This document shows positions 43,725-54,135 of a stretch of DNA of 64,000 bases, piece after piece; positions within the stretch are counted from its first letter, which is position 1, and each line of letters opens with the position of its first letter. The notes beneath the pieces were generated by a model. It was not told where the DNA came from. It saw nothing but the letters and a program-made list of their open reading frames with translations, and searched no databases. A program made the position numbers and the translations under genes. The stretch comes from Photobacterium jeanii (GTDB lineage: Bacteria; Pseudomonadota; Gammaproteobacteria; Enterobacterales; Vibrionaceae), in assembly GCF_001650345.1 (NCBI RefSeq), contig NZ_LVHF01000012.1, positions 744,001-808,000 on the forward strand, given 5' to 3'.

Positions 43725-45107
43725 ATGTATTCAATTATTAACTTGGCATTGTTCGCCTTGCTCATTGCCCTATTGGCAAAACAACAGAAATCAGATCAAA
43801 CCCTTTCAAAACGCGTTTTTACTGGCCTAGGTTTAGGTGTGCTATTTGGTGGTGCGCTGCAACTTATTTATGGGGGCGGTAGTGCGGTTATTAGCGAAAC
43901 GCTTGAGTACGTTAATATCGTCGGTGCTGGTTATGTCAGCCTACTTAAAATGATCATCATGCCATTGATCATGGTGTCGATTATCGGTGCCATCATCAAA
44001 GTGAAAGATTCTGGTTCACTAGGCAAAATCTCAGGCTTAACCATTGGTATCCTACTGGCAACAACCGCAGTTTCTGCCGTTATTGGTTTATTCGTTAGTC
44101 ACCTATTTGGCTTATCTGCAGAAGGTATTGTACAAGGTGCCCGTGAAATTGCCCGTGGTGCTGCGCTTGAAACCCGTTTAACCTCGGTAGAAAGCATTTC
44201 TTTTGCTGATATGGTTATTTCATTCTTCCCGGGTAACCCATTTGCCGATCTGGCAGGTAGCCGCGCAACCTCAACTATTGCGGTGGTGATTTTCTCTGCT
44301 TTCATTGGTGTGGCTGGTTTAAACGTTATCCGCACTCAGCCAGAGCTAGGCGCAAGCTTTGAGAAATTCGTACAAGTTGCACAAGAAGTTGTACGAACTC
44401 TGGTTCGCATGGTACTGAGCCTAACGCCATACGGTGTACTAGCACTAATGACGAAAGTTGTAGCAGGCTCAAATGTGGATGACATCCTTAGCCTACTGAA
44501 CTTTGTTGTCGCCTCTTACGTTGGTTTAGCGCTAATCCTTGTGATGCATTTGCTACTGGTATCCTTTGTGGGTGTGAACCCTATTCGCTTTTTGAAGAAA
44601 GTGCTGCCAGTTCTGACCTTTGCTTTCACCTCACGCTCAAGTGCCGGAACTATCCCACTAAACATTGACGCACAAGTGAAACAACTAGGTAACGGTGAAG
44701 GCGTTTCTAACTTCTCTGCATCCTTCGGTGCGACTATGGGTCAAAACGGTTGTGCAGGTCTGTACCCTGCGATGCTGGCGGTAATGATTGCACCAACCGT
44801 GGGTATCAACCCAATGGATATCAGCTTTATCCTAACGCTAGTAGCAATCGTAACAATTAGCTCATTCGGTATTGCGGGTGTTGGTGGTGGTGCGACTTTT
44901 GCTGCCCTTATCGTACTCTCGGCACTGGATATGCCTGTTGCCCTAGCGGGTCTACTGATTTCGATTGAACCTCTAATCGATATGGGTCGTACCGCTATTA
45001 ACGTCAGCGGCGCGATGACAGCAGGTACTGTTACTTCACGCTTGCTTGGTCAGGCTGACGAAACCATTTTCCAACAAGATGGTGACGCTGAAACTGCTAA
45101 AGCGTAA
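43725..45107 (+). CDS. tcyP: L-cystine transporter TcyP (YdjN)
   Basis: A 460-residue dicarboxylate/amino-acid:cation symporter (DAACS fold). Segments LTFAFTSRSSAGTIPLN, GATMGQNGCAGLYPAMLAVM and GGGATFAALIVL are shared with E. coli TcyP (YdjN), which imports cystine. The re-entrant loop motif TSRSSAGT carries the usual serine-rich signature. The ATG at 43725 fits the family N-terminus; a GTG five codons upstream is possible. Monogenic, with its own terminator. Confidence 0.92.
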   Translation: MYSIINLALFALLIALLAKQQKSDQTLSKRVFTGLGLGVLFGGALQLIYGGGSAVISETLEYVNIVGAGYVSLLKMIIMPLIMVSIIGAIIKVKDSGSLGKISGLTIGILLATTAVSAVIGLFVSHLFGLSAEGIVQGAREIARGAALETRLTSVESISFADMVISFFPGNPFADLAGSRATSTIAVVIFSAFIGVAGLNVIRTQPELGASFEKFVQVAQEVVRTLVRMVLSLTPYGVLALMTKVVAGSNVDDILSLLNFVVASYVGLALILVMHLLLVSFVGVNPIRFLKKVLPVLTFAFTSRSSAGTIPLNIDAQVKQLGNGEGVSNFSASFGATMGQNGCAGLYPAMLAVMIAPTVGINPMDISFILTLVAIVTISSFGIAGVGGGATFAALIVLSALDMPVALAGLLISIEPLIDMGRTAINVSGAMTAGTVTSRLLGQADETIFQQDGDAETAKA

Positions 45108-45133
45108 TCCGTGAATTCCGCTTATTAAGCACA

Positions 45134-45166
45134 AAAAAATGCCACCTTTAATAAGGTGGCATTTTT
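45134..45166. terminator. bidirectional terminator between tcyP and kdsB
   Basis: AAAAATGCCACCTT pairs perfectly with AAGGTGGCATTTTT. Confidence 0.9.
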
Positions 45167-45214
45167 GTATCTAACTTGAAGAGCACCAAATAAGGCAGTG
45201 CATCAAGATAACGC

Positions 45215-45961
45215 TTAGCCAATCAGCTCGCGTACTTTTTCCAAATCTTCTGGTGTGTCTACACCTGCTGGCGGCGTATCAATCGCAACATCTACGTGAA
45301 TTTTCTCACCGTACCACAGCACGCGTAGTTGCTCTAGAGATTCAATTTTCTCTAACGCGCTTGGCTGCCAGTTAATGTACGTATTAATGAAGCCTGCACG
45401 GTAAGCGTAAATGCCTACGTGACGAAGAAGACTCTGGTGGATCTCTTGCGGGCGTTTCGCAAAGTTGTCACGATCCCAAGGAATAGACGCTCGGCTAAAG
45501 TATAGTGCGTAGCCATTAGCATCCATCACCACCTTCACCGCATTGGGATTAAACACTTCATCAGCGTGATCAATACGAACAGCCAGTGTCGCCATTGGCG
45601 CTTCACAACGAGAGAGGTTATCAGCCACTTGGCGAATAATACTTTCAGGGATCAGCGGCTCATCACCTTGTACGTTAACCACAATGTGATCGTCAGCCAA
45701 TTGGTATTTCTCAACCACTTCAGCCAGACGTTCTGTGCCAGACTCATGATCGTCACGAGTTAAGCACACTTCACCACCAAAGCCTTTTACCACATCAACT
45801 ATGCGTTGGTCATCGGTGGCAACAATCACTTGATCAGCACCAGATTTGCAGGCTTGTTCATACACCCATTGCACCATTGGCTTACCGCCAATATCAGCAA
45901 GTGGTTTACCCGGCAAACGGCTAGATTGGTAACGAGCAGGAATAACGACAGTAAAACCCAT
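45215..45961 (-). CDS. kdsB: 3-deoxy-manno-octulosonate cytidylyltransferase
   Basis: A 248-residue enzyme that activates Kdo to CMP-Kdo for lipopolysaccharide inner core. The nucleotide-binding start [17 protein letters not shown] at residues 4-20 and [12 protein letters not shown] near residue 96 are diagnostic. It lies 2 bp after ycaR, last in the msbA-lpxK-ycaR-kdsB cluster, the same order as in E. coli. Confidence 0.96.
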   Translation of the reverse strand: MGFTVVIPARYQSSRLPGKPLADIGGKPMVQWVYEQACKSGADQVIVATDDQRIVDVVKGFGGEVCLTRDDHESGTERLAEVVEKYQLADDHIVVNVQGDEPLIPESIIRQVADNLSRCEAPMATLAVRIDHADEVFNPNAVKVVMDANGYALYFSRASIPWDRDNFAKRPQEIHQSLLRHVGIYAYRAGFINTYINWQPSALEKIESLEQLRVLWYGEKIHVDVAIDTPPAGVDTPEDLEKVRELIG

Positions 45962-45963
45962 CT

Positions 45964-46143
45964 TTAGTTAACCTCTTCTGCACTTAGTGTGCGTGCTTCT
46001 GGCTCAAGTAGAACTGGAATACCGTCATTGATTGGGTACGCCAGACGGTCAAATTTGCAGATAAGTTCGTTCTTTTCTTTATCGAAGTTTAGCTTCCCTT
46101 TACATACTGGGCATGCAACGATTTCAAGCAGACGGTGATCCAT
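45964..46143 (-). CDS. ycaR: Trm112-like small zinc protein YcaR (UPF0434)
   Basis: A 59-residue protein beginning [18 protein letters not shown], with a C-x-x-C pair (CPVC) at residues 11-14 and a third cysteine in [11 protein letters not shown]. It ends with a DGIPVLL block typical of Trm112-like proteins. Its start overlaps lpxK by 20 bp and its stop is 2 bp before kdsB, exactly the E. coli arrangement. The biochemical role is uncertain; eukaryotic Trm112 activates methyltransferases. Confidence 0.9.
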   Translation of the reverse strand: MDHRLLEIVACPVCKGKLNFDKEKNELICKFDRLAYPINDGIPVLLEPEARTLSAEEVN

Positions 46144-47146
46144 ATTGTTCCTTTACCTTAATAATCTGGCGAATAATGTCTTGTGCCTGTGTGGCAGGAA
46201 GCTCTGCATCCACAGGTAGATACCACCAATTCGATTCAGCGAAAGCATGACACTTCACTGCATCTTTTTCTGTCATCACAAGATGTTGCCCTTTTTGTGC
46301 CAACATCTTCAGAGTTTGAGGCTCAAATGCTTGGTGATCCGCAAATGGCTGACAGTAAACAGGCTCAATGCCCTGCTCACGTAATGTGTCAAAAAAGCGA
46401 GGAGGATGACCAATACCCGCCATCGCAACCACATCGGTTAGTTGCTGCACAGCACGTCGCTCGCCGGTTTTTAAATTGATCATTTCTGATGGTACTAAAC
46501 GCATCGGGATTTCCCCTTCGTGCGCTTCGCCACCATTACAGATCCTAAAATCGACTTCTTGCAACCGCTCGCAAGACTCACGCAATGGACCCATAGGGAT
46601 CAACGCTTGATTGCCGAAACGGCGTTGACCATCAATGACGATGATCTCAATATCGCGAGCGAGCGCGTAATGCTGTAAACCATCATCAGTGATAATCACA
46701 TCGATCTGATCACTACTATCCAATAACAGCTTAACAGCCTCTGCGCGAACTGGGGAAACTGCCACTGGCACACCCGTACGGCGGTGAATAAGTACAGGCT
46801 CATCACCCACATGGTCTGTGGTACTCGTATCATCAACTCGGTATGGATAATGCGGTGCTTTACCGCCATAACCGCGAGATACCACGCCAGGTTTAATCCC
46901 TTGCGCAAGCAATTGCTCCACCAGCCATACCACGACGGGCGTTTTACCATTGCCACCCGCTGTAATATTTCCCACCACCACCACAGGTACTGGCGCACGA
47001 TAGCTCGCTTTTACGCCCGTTTGATACTGTTGACGACGATGACGGCTGACAGCAGCAAAAATTTTGCTTAACGGCCACAATAACGGGCTCAGCGCCACCC
47101 CGGCAGGGTGACGCTGAAACCAGATCTTCTCAATCAAGTTACTCAT
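46124..47146 (-). CDS. lpxK: tetraacyldisaccharide 4'-kinase
   Basis: A 340-residue inner-membrane-associated kinase that makes lipid IVA. The N-terminal hydrophobic anchor is followed by the P-loop [18 protein letters not shown] near residue 57-74 and [11 protein letters not shown] after it. [18 protein letters not shown] is also typical. Overlaps msbA by one base (TAATG) and ycaR by 20 bp, so translation is coupled through the cluster. Confidence 0.95.
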   Translation of the reverse strand: MSNLIEKIWFQRHPAGVALSPLLWPLSKIFAAVSRHRRQQYQTGVKASYRAPVPVVVVGNITAGGNGKTPVVVWLVEQLLAQGIKPGVVSRGYGGKAPHYPYRVDDTSTTDHVGDEPVLIHRRTGVPVAVSPVRAEAVKLLLDSSDQIDVIITDDGLQHYALARDIEIIVIDGQRRFGNQALIPMGPLRESCERLQEVDFRICNGGEAHEGEIPMRLVPSEMINLKTGERRAVQQLTDVVAMAGIGHPPRFFDTLREQGIEPVYCQPFADHQAFEPQTLKMLAQKGQHLVMTEKDAVKCHAFAESNWWYLPVDAELPATQAQDIIRQIIKVKEQYGSPSA

Positions 47147-48918
47147 TACTGACCAAATTGAATACGGTGTAACTGAGCGTAAGCACCATTGTCTTTAACA
47201 ATCAATTCATCGTGAGTACCGCGTTCGATGATTTCACCTTCATCCACCACTAGGATTTGATCGGCATTTTCAATTGTCGATAAACGGTGAGCAATAACCA
47301 GTACGGTACGATCTTTTTGCAGCTCATCTAATGCAGCTTGAATCGCACGTTCTGATTCAGTATCCAGTGCTGACGTCGCCTCATCCAGAATTAGGATTGG
47401 AGCATTACGTAGCAAGGCACGTGCAATTGCAAGACGCTGACGTTGACCGCCTGACAAGCTCACGCCATTCTCACCAATGACAGTATCAAAGCCTTGCTCC
47501 ATCTCTTTGATGAAGTCCGTCGCGTAAGCCAACTCGGCTGCACGTTCAATTTCTTCACGACTAAATTTACCGTCTGTCGCATAAGCAATGTTGTTTGCAA
47601 CCGTGTCATTGAACAGATGCACATTTTGCGAAACTACCGCTATTTGGTCACGTAGATTAGCAAGGGTGTAATCTGTGATTGCACGACCGTCTAATTGAAT
47701 TTCACCAGAGTCAATCTCGTAAAAACGCGTCAACAGGTTAGCAATCGTACTCTTACCTGAGCCCGAGCGACCAACCAATGCCAATGTTTGACCAGCAGGA
47801 AGATCAAAGTCTACGTTACGTAACGCTGGCGCATCTTTTGTTGGGTAGGTGAAAGTTACGTTAGTAACCTTGATATCACCATTCGCACGCTCAACTTGGT
47901 GTTTACCTGTATCTTTTTCAGGCTCAAGTTCCATCAATTCAAACAAGGTATTACATGCCGCCATACCGCGCTGGAACTGCGAAGTCACGTTCGTTAAAGC
48001 TTTTAATGGGCGCATCAGACCAAACATGGCACCGAAAATAACAGCAAAAGTACCTGGCGTTAATTCAGCACGAAGTGATTCAGAGCCAGCCAAAACCAAT
48101 ACAACCACCAGCGCCAGTGAGGCAATTAGCTGAATCACAGGGTTAGCAATTGCCTGTGCAGAAACCAACTTCATGCTTTGTTGACGCATGTGGTTACTTA
48201 CCTGCTCAAAACGCTCGCGCTCAACATCCTGACCACCATAGTTCAGCACCACTTTATGGCCTTTCAACATTTGTTCTGATTGAGACGTTACTGAGCCCAT
48301 CGCATCTTGCATGCTTTTTGAGATACGGCGGAAACGCTTAGATACGATTTGAATACTGATAGCAACAATCGGTGCAATAACCAATAGAATGGCGGATAAC
48401 TGCCAGCTGTTCCAGAACATCAGCGCCATTAAACCAATGATTGATGCACCTTCACGTACAAGGCTAACCAATGCACCACTGGTTGCTGACGCTACTTGTT
48501 CTGAATCGTAAGTAATACGGGAAAGTAAAGCACCTGATGATTCTTTATCGAAGAAGCTAACAGGCATCTTCATGAAATGATTAAACATCTTGCGGCGAAT
48601 GTTCATTACAACATTGCCTGACACCCATGACAGACAGTATGTAGAAGCAAAACCACTTACACCACGCACGATCATCAATAAGATCAAATACAGTGGCATC
48701 ATAGTAAGGAAGTCGCTTTCTATAGCGTCAAATCCGCCAAAGCTTTCATCCATCAGAGGTTTGATCATTGAAAGCATTAGGGTGTCGCCTAACGCATTAA
48801 TAACTAGTGCAACAACAGCTACGGCTAGCCCTGCTTTATACAGACTAATAAACGGCCACAGCTGCTTAAAGGTATCCAGCGTCGATTTATCCGACGACTG
48901 CTCTTTCTGTTTTGTCAT
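47146..48918 (-). CDS. msbA: lipid A flippase MsbA
   Basis: A 590-residue half-size ABC exporter: six transmembrane helices, then one nucleotide-binding domain. Walker [11 protein letters not shown] is near residue 385, the signature [10 protein letters not shown] near residue 488, Walker [10 protein letters not shown] near 510 and the switch histidine in VIAHRL. It flips lipid A-core across the inner membrane. The stop overlaps the lpxK start (TAATG). E. coli MsbA is 582 residues. Confidence 0.96.
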   Translation of the reverse strand: MTKQKEQSSDKSTLDTFKQLWPFISLYKAGLAVAVVALVINALGDTLMLSMIKPLMDESFGGFDAIESDFLTMMPLYLILLMIVRGVSGFASTYCLSWVSGNVVMNIRRKMFNHFMKMPVSFFDKESSGALLSRITYDSEQVASATSGALVSLVREGASIIGLMALMFWNSWQLSAILLVIAPIVAISIQIVSKRFRRISKSMQDAMGSVTSQSEQMLKGHKVVLNYGGQDVERERFEQVSNHMRQQSMKLVSAQAIANPVIQLIASLALVVVLVLAGSESLRAELTPGTFAVIFGAMFGLMRPLKALTNVTSQFQRGMAACNTLFELMELEPEKDTGKHQVERANGDIKVTNVTFTYPTKDAPALRNVDFDLPAGQTLALVGRSGSGKSTIANLLTRFYEIDSGEIQLDGRAITDYTLANLRDQIAVVSQNVHLFNDTVANNIAYATDGKFSREEIERAAELAYATDFIKEMEQGFDTVIGENGVSLSGGQRQRLAIARALLRNAPILILDEATSALDTESERAIQAALDELQKDRTVLVIAHRLSTIENADQILVVDEGEIIERGTHDELIVKDNGAYAQLHRIQFGQ

Positions 48919-49060
48919 GAAAACTCGTTATTATTTTGAGACGATTCTTCCCATTCTACTCCCAATCAACACGATGCTCCAACTCTGTTGCCGCTAACGT
49001 ATTTATCTTGCTCTCTTTTTAAACAATTCGAATAGCGACGTTTTTACTTACCATTAAAAT

Positions 49061-51469
49061 TTACTCATCAACTCTCACATCAACAGCATCAGGCACAAAC
49101 AGGCTGCGATACCAAGTTCGTTGATAATGTCGGCGAGCGCTCTCGAACTGGATACGATTTTGTTTTTGACCTTTTGATGGCGCTATTTGTAAACTCACCT
49201 GCCCTATCTCTGCAGTGCTCAGCCAAGGGATTCGCTTATCATGATAGCGTTGCTCAACACTCTTAACTGGTAACCCCCAAGGGTTGTACCGCGCTACGGA
49301 AACCAATGCGTACTGCGGTGTCATATCTGCAAGCCAAGTCGCCGTTGATGACGTCGCACTACCATGATGAGGGACAAATAAAATATCGGGATTAAGCATT
49401 GGGAATAGTCGCGCCATTAATAGCTCAGATATCGCATCAATGTCGCCAGTAAATAATACCTCTGTTCGCTTGCCATCATCACCTATCAATAAACCATCAT
49501 GAACTCGTACCACACACGAATGTGGGTTTGCTGCCCGCTTCACTCGCTTTGGCGGCCATAGCACTTCAAACGTTAACCCTTGCCACTGCCAACGCTGTCC
49601 TTGGATACAAGGTAAATAGCTTTCACGTACATCACTACTTCGCAGCCACTGTGGCGAGAACCTTTGCACAATAAAATCCGCACCACCCGCATGATCACTA
49701 TCAGCATGACTGAGTATCAAGCCATCAAGATATCGAATGCCTTGCGCTTTTAGCACAGGCTCAATCACAGAAGTGGCAATACTGCCATTTGGGAAGCGGT
49801 TCCCTGTGTCATACAGTACCGCACGCCCATTACGACTAATTAAAACAGCCAGTCCATGACCGACATCCAGCATATCGATTTGCCATGACTTCTGAGAAGT
49901 ATCCTGTGATTCATTAATCGTTTGAATACGCCATCCCTGCCAACTCACTAGTCCCAAAGCCAAGCTGATATACAAAACTTTAAAACTCGAAAACGGTAGC
50001 CAACGTAAAAGCGCAGTCAGTAATACACACCCGACTCCCACAGGTAACCAAAATGACGAAAGATGTAACCAATGACCTAATGTTTGCTCGCCAAGCCATT
50101 GCACAGGAAATAAAGCGTGATCAGCAAGAGTCCAAAGGGCTGAACTCAGTGAAGGAAAAGATAAGGTCACAATAGCAGCGAGTATCACAGGCACAACCAC
50201 AACACTCACCCAAGGGATCACCACAAAATTGACCAAGGGTGCTGCAAAGGCAAACCCGCCAAAGAAATACCACTGTAATGGCAGCATTAAGAGCAATAAC
50301 GTAAATTGCAGTACGAATAATTGCTTTATGCGAAAACGCCATCTTAGCGTCCATATACTCATGTCAGGTAATGGTGCATTAGATGCGTTAATAAACAGCA
50401 AGACAGCAACTGCAGCGAATGAAAACCAAAATCCCATCGCATAACTCGCCAGCGGATCAAATGCCAAGCACAGCGCCAAAGCAAATAAGAGTACCGTCCA
50501 ATGCGGTAACAGCACATAACACCGAAGCAGCAACATGGCTAAACACGCCATGAATAAAGCTCTTAACGTGGGTAAACTAAACCCAGCAAGCCAGGCATAA
50601 CTCAGTGCAAATAGCAGCCCTAACCATAGAGGAAACCATAATAAACAAGGCGATTCAGGTAGCAGCCCACGGCACAGCTTTCCAAACCACCAGCCTAAGC
50701 CAAACGCCAATCCAATGTGAAGACCCGAAATAGCCATCAAGTGAGCTAGCCCACTATCGCGCAACCATAGCCAATCGTGATCGGACAAATCACCCCGCAC
50801 ACCAAAACTCAAAGCTAGCAGCAAACCTCGATGCGGCGCTGCCTCCATCAAAGCAACAGCGCGATCAAAAAGTTGCTGGCGCACTGACACAGAAGAAAGT
50901 TCATAAACAGCACGATCAGCGTCAAGCACAACCGCAGAAACGACAGTACCTCGCCCATGATAACGATGACCGACGAACCAAGTTTCTGCGTCAAAGCCCG
51001 CTTGATTCACCCGCCCATAAGGACGACGGATCACAGCTTTAATTTGTAACCTTTGACCTTGCTTAAAAGCACTTGCTTGCGGCCAGAACAAACGCAGTTT
51101 TAGAGGGGTCGTTAATGTAAATGTGTCATTGAGACTTGCTTGGGCTGTAAAATCAAAACTATCGGTGGGAATAATCACATTTTGTATGCTATCTACCTCA
51201 CCAACTATGGTAATATTCGCACCCATTGCAGGAACTTGTTTCACCGTTTCGACATAGTGATAGGTTGTACTGTACGAAGCAATTATGCCTGCGATCGAAC
51301 CAAATATAACGTTCGCCACAGCATAATAGCGGTAATTGAAACGTATAAATAAAGCAATCCCCCCACCAAGCAGGGACACCATAAGGATTGTGGTTAAAGT
51401 GGGCAAGGCAAACCAGCCATGCAGTGATAACACGCCGATGGAAAAGCCGATTGCTGCTTGGGTGATCAT
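49061..51469 (-). CDS. comEC: ComEC/Rec2 DNA uptake channel
   Basis: An 802-residue inner-membrane protein that carries single-stranded DNA into the cytoplasm during natural transformation. It has an N-terminal DUF4131 region, a multi-spanning competence domain with LMAISGLHIGLAFGLG, and a C-terminal metallo-beta-lactamase domain with HxDxDH (SHADSDHAGG) near residue 590, FTGDID and VPHHGSATSS. It lies upstream of msbA in the same direction, as ycaI in E. coli, with a 142-bp gap. The gene looks intact, so the organism may be transformable. Confidence 0.93.
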   Translation of the reverse strand: MITQAAIGFSIGVLSLHGWFALPTLTTILMVSLLGGGIALFIRFNYRYYAVANVIFGSIAGIIASYSTTYHYVETVKQVPAMGANITIVGEVDSIQNVIIPTDSFDFTAQASLNDTFTLTTPLKLRLFWPQASAFKQGQRLQIKAVIRRPYGRVNQAGFDAETWFVGHRYHGRGTVVSAVVLDADRAVYELSSVSVRQQLFDRAVALMEAAPHRGLLLALSFGVRGDLSDHDWLWLRDSGLAHLMAISGLHIGLAFGLGWWFGKLCRGLLPESPCLLWFPLWLGLLFALSYAWLAGFSLPTLRALFMACLAMLLLRCYVLLPHWTVLLFALALCLAFDPLASYAMGFWFSFAAVAVLLFINASNAPLPDMSIWTLRWRFRIKQLFVLQFTLLLLMLPLQWYFFGGFAFAAPLVNFVVIPWVSVVVVPVILAAIVTLSFPSLSSALWTLADHALFPVQWLGEQTLGHWLHLSSFWLPVGVGCVLLTALLRWLPFSSFKVLYISLALGLVSWQGWRIQTINESQDTSQKSWQIDMLDVGHGLAVLISRNGRAVLYDTGNRFPNGSIATSVIEPVLKAQGIRYLDGLILSHADSDHAGGADFIVQRFSPQWLRSSDVRESYLPCIQGQRWQWQGLTFEVLWPPKRVKRAANPHSCVVRVHDGLLIGDDGKRTEVLFTGDIDAISELLMARLFPMLNPDILFVPHHGSATSSTATWLADMTPQYALVSVARYNPWGLPVKSVEQRYHDKRIPWLSTAEIGQVSLQIAPSKGQKQNRIQFESARRHYQRTWYRSLFVPDAVDVRVDE

Positions 51470-51495
51470 TTAGTTACTGATTAGTTGAAATAACA

Positions 51496-52026
51496 ATGCC
51501 AAAACAACTTATTAAACGTTTTTTGCCAAGCCATGACGTCATCAAACGTCAAAAGGCTTTAAAGATTTTCGGCAATACGCTTTATAACCCGAACTTGTGG
51601 TGTCTGAACCGCCGTTCTGCTTCGGGTGCCTTCGCCGTTGGACTGTTTATGGCGTTTGTTCCGTTACCCAGCCAGATGATTATGGCCGCTGGTATCGCTG
51701 TATTGTTTGGCGTAAACCTGCCACTGTCTGTTGCACTCGTTTGGATTAGCAACCCTGTTACCATGCCAGTGCTTTTCTACGGTGCTTACAAGATTGGGGC
51801 TTGGGTTTTACACACCCCACACCAAGCATTCCACTTTGAGCTTTCATGGGATTTCTTGCTGCACCAAATGAGCCAAATTGGCCCTCCATTCCTACTAGGT
51901 TGTTTTATTTGTAGCGTTGTCTGTGCCCTAGTTGGCTATTTCGGCATCCAAGGTTTATGGCGCTACTCGGTTGTACGTAGTTGGAATCAAAGACAATTTA
52001 GAAAAGCATTTAGCAAAAAGCTATAA
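51496..52026 (+). CDS. DUF2062-domain membrane protein
   Basis: A 176-residue protein with hydrophobic segments around residues 46-95 and 130-155. The segment GAFAVGLFMAFVPLPSQM and ISNPVTMPVLFYGAYKIG are the DUF2062 signatures. The function is unknown. Its ATG is only 26 bp from the divergent comEC start, so the promoters of the two genes must overlap one another's coding DNA. Confidence 0.85.
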   Translation: MPKQLIKRFLPSHDVIKRQKALKIFGNTLYNPNLWCLNRRSASGAFAVGLFMAFVPLPSQMIMAAGIAVLFGVNLPLSVALVWISNPVTMPVLFYGAYKIGAWVLHTPHQAFHFELSWDFLLHQMSQIGPPFLLGCFICSVVCALVGYFGIQGLWRYSVVRSWNQRQFRKAFSKKL

Positions 52027-52035
52027 CTCAAACAG

Positions 52036-52082
52036 AAAAGGTCTCGTTACCAATCAACACAAACAGTAACGAGACCCTTTAC
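52036..52082 (+). terminator. terminator after the DUF2062 gene
   Basis: AAAAGGTCTCGTTAC pairs with GTAACGAGACCCTTTT with one bulged base around a 15-nt loop. Confidence 0.75.
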
Positions 52083-52145
52083 TAGCAGATATTTGCTAGC
52101 CATATCACACACAGTTCATAGAAACGTAAATAAGAGCAAATTATA

Positions 52146-52167
52146 GTAACCATACTAAAATGGTTAC
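52146..52167 (+). repeat. inverted repeat upstream of the lipoprotein gene
   Basis: GTAACCAT, 6-nt spacer ACTAAA, ATGGTTAC: perfect 8-bp arms 19 bp before the start codon and just upstream of GGAG. It could be an operator or an RNA hairpin that limits ribosome access. Confidence 0.45.
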
Positions 52168-52186
52168 ATATTAATTGGAGCTCTTA

Positions 52187-52807
52187 ATGCCAAAGTTTTC
52201 ACCTTTCCTTATTATTCTTCCTGTTCTCCTCAGTTTATCTGGCTGTGTAAAAGTTATGACGGCAGAAGAAGCCGCACCACAACTCACCAATCTTAAAAGT
52301 GACCAACAACTAAACTTAGCGGTTCTTGATAAAAGGGAGTATGTACTTAGCGGCGAAAAAACAGCTGCATTTGAAGGGATTATTCGCAGCAGTTTAGGTA
52401 TTCCATACTCACACACCACTGCAACCAATGAACCTATGTCTGTATTTCTAAGCAACCGCTTATCGGCAGGATTCAAAAAGCATGGCATAGACGCTAACGT
52501 CATCGTTACCGCTCCAAATATGTCGATTCAAGAAATTGAGTACAAGCGACCAAACAAGACAGCAAACACCATAGTTATAGTGTTAAATGAATGGAAATAT
52601 GATTTTCATGCCTTTAGTGACAACTCTTGGTACAACATGGATGTCGTCGTTTTTGATAGCCAAGGTAAGAAAAAACTGGTGAAGAACTTCGCGGGTGAAA
52701 ATGACATTCCAGATAAAAGCTCGATTTCTAATGAAATGCAGCTACTATACAAATCACGCTTCGAGAATGTTTTCTCAAATAGTGACGTACTAAAAGCACT
52801 GAATTAA
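52187..52807 (+). CDS. hypothetical lipoprotein
   Basis: A 206-residue lipoprotein: hydrophobic start (FSPFLIILPVLLSL) and lipobox LSGC with Cys18. The body is about 185 residues without a domain I recognise; LNEWKYDFHAFSDNSWYNMD and the pattern of a conserved N-terminal strand LAVLDKREYVLSGEKTAAFEG resemble lipoproteins of the YajG/YafY type only loosely. The ATG at 52187 has GGAG 8 bp upstream and is preferred over a TTG at 52175. Own terminator; no operon partner. Confidence 0.75.
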   Translation: MPKFSPFLIILPVLLSLSGCVKVMTAEEAAPQLTNLKSDQQLNLAVLDKREYVLSGEKTAAFEGIIRSSLGIPYSHTTATNEPMSVFLSNRLSAGFKKHGIDANVIVTAPNMSIQEIEYKRPNKTANTIVIVLNEWKYDFHAFSDNSWYNMDVVVFDSQGKKKLVKNFAGENDIPDKSSISNEMQLLYKSRFENVFSNSDVLKALN

Positions 52808-52837
52808 CTCATTAAGCAAATAAGCACTTTAATGAGT

Positions 52838-52866
52838 AAAAAAAGCAGCGACTTCGCTGCTTTTTT
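52838..52866. terminator. bidirectional terminator between lipoprotein gene and lolE
   Basis: AAAAAAGCAGCGA, short loop, TCGCTGCTTTTTT, with long A and T tails on both sides. Confidence 0.9.
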
Positions 52867-52890
52867 GTTGATGGCATAACTAGTTAGTCA

Positions 52891-54135
52891 TTATTTAGCG
52901 CTCAGTACCTGAGCCGGATGCAGTGCGCTTGCTCGACGCGCTGGATACCAGGTTGCTAACAAACTCAGCACAATCGCAGTACAAGTGACTATCGCAACAT
53001 CTTGCATCGCCAGTTCTGTCGGTAAGAAGTCCACAAAGTAAATATCACCTGACAGAAACTTATGCCCTATCAACCCCTCAATCCCTTTGATCAAGGTTGT
53101 CAGGTTGGTCGCCACCAAACAGCCAATCACAGAACCAACCAAGCTCCCGAGCACGCCTGATAAAACGCCATGCCAAATAAAGATTGATTTAATTAAGCCG
53201 TCTGTCGCCCCCATGGTTCGTAAAATCGCCACATCAGCCGCACGATCTTTTACCGCCATCATTAGGGTCGAGACAATATTGAAACAGGCAACGCCGATCA
53301 CCAATACCATCACCAAATACATAATGGTGCGTACCATCTGAATATCGCGGTACAAGTAACCGTGTTTTTGAGTCCAACTTTTCAAGTAAACATACACAGG
53401 TAAGGTGTAACCGACTTCACGAACAATCGACATTGCATCAAGCACATCATCAACCTGCAAAGACACACCAGAAACACCATCGCCCATCGACAAGTAGCCC
53501 TGCGCATCTTTTAGCGGCACTAGCGCAAAGTTATGATCAATCTGCCCACCGAGCGCCAACAGCCCCGACACTTGTAACCGAATACGGTGCGGCGCACGTA
53601 GCTTTTTGTTTGGATCTGAATTAGGGATCATCGCAGTAATCCAATCACCGACCTCGATACCCAGCTTATCCGCAACACCTTGACCAAGGATCACTTGCTT
53701 TGCGCCCGGCGAAAATTGCTGCCATGCATCACCTTTAATGAACTGAGGTAACGAACTCACTTTTTGTTCAAGCTTTGGATCTACACCACGTACTTCAACC
53801 GCTTTTAACTTGGTGCCTTTTTCTAGCAACGCGGTAAAGACAATATATGGCGCCGCGCCTGTCACTCTCGGGTGCTGCTCGGCAGTAGTCACCACTGATT
53901 GCCATTCTTTAAATGGGGGCGTGACCGCTTGCAGTTCACCATGCGGGATCACAGACAGCACGCGATTTTGCAACTCACGCTCAAAGCCGTTCATTGCTGA
54001 AAGGCCGATAATGATCACCGCAACCCCAATAGCAATGCCCAACGTGGATGACATCGAAATGAATGACACCATCTTGTTACGCTGCTTAGCGCGACTAAAT
54101 CGGCTACCTATGTATAAAGACAGAGGTCGAAACAT
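52891..54135 (-). CDS. lolE: lipoprotein-releasing permease subunit LolE
   Basis: A 414-residue inner-membrane subunit of the LolCDE transporter that extracts lipoproteins for LolA. One N-terminal and three C-terminal transmembrane segments flank a periplasmic domain. LSAMNGFERELQNRVLSVIPHGE and the C-terminal SLLATWYPARRASALHPAQVLS match E. coli LolE, also 414 residues. The ATG at 54135 overlaps the lolD stop by one base (TAATG); a longer frame begins upstream without support. Last gene of lolCDE. Confidence 0.93.
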   Translation of the reverse strand: MFRPLSLYIGSRFSRAKQRNKMVSFISMSSTLGIAIGVAVIIIGLSAMNGFERELQNRVLSVIPHGELQAVTPPFKEWQSVVTTAEQHPRVTGAAPYIVFTALLEKGTKLKAVEVRGVDPKLEQKVSSLPQFIKGDAWQQFSPGAKQVILGQGVADKLGIEVGDWITAMIPNSDPNKKLRAPHRIRLQVSGLLALGGQIDHNFALVPLKDAQGYLSMGDGVSGVSLQVDDVLDAMSIVREVGYTLPVYVYLKSWTQKHGYLYRDIQMVRTIMYLVMVLVIGVACFNIVSTLMMAVKDRAADVAILRTMGATDGLIKSIFIWHGVLSGVLGSLVGSVIGCLVATNLTTLIKGIEGLIGHKFLSGDIYFVDFLPTELAMQDVAIVTCTAIVLSLLATWYPARRASALHPAQVLSAK

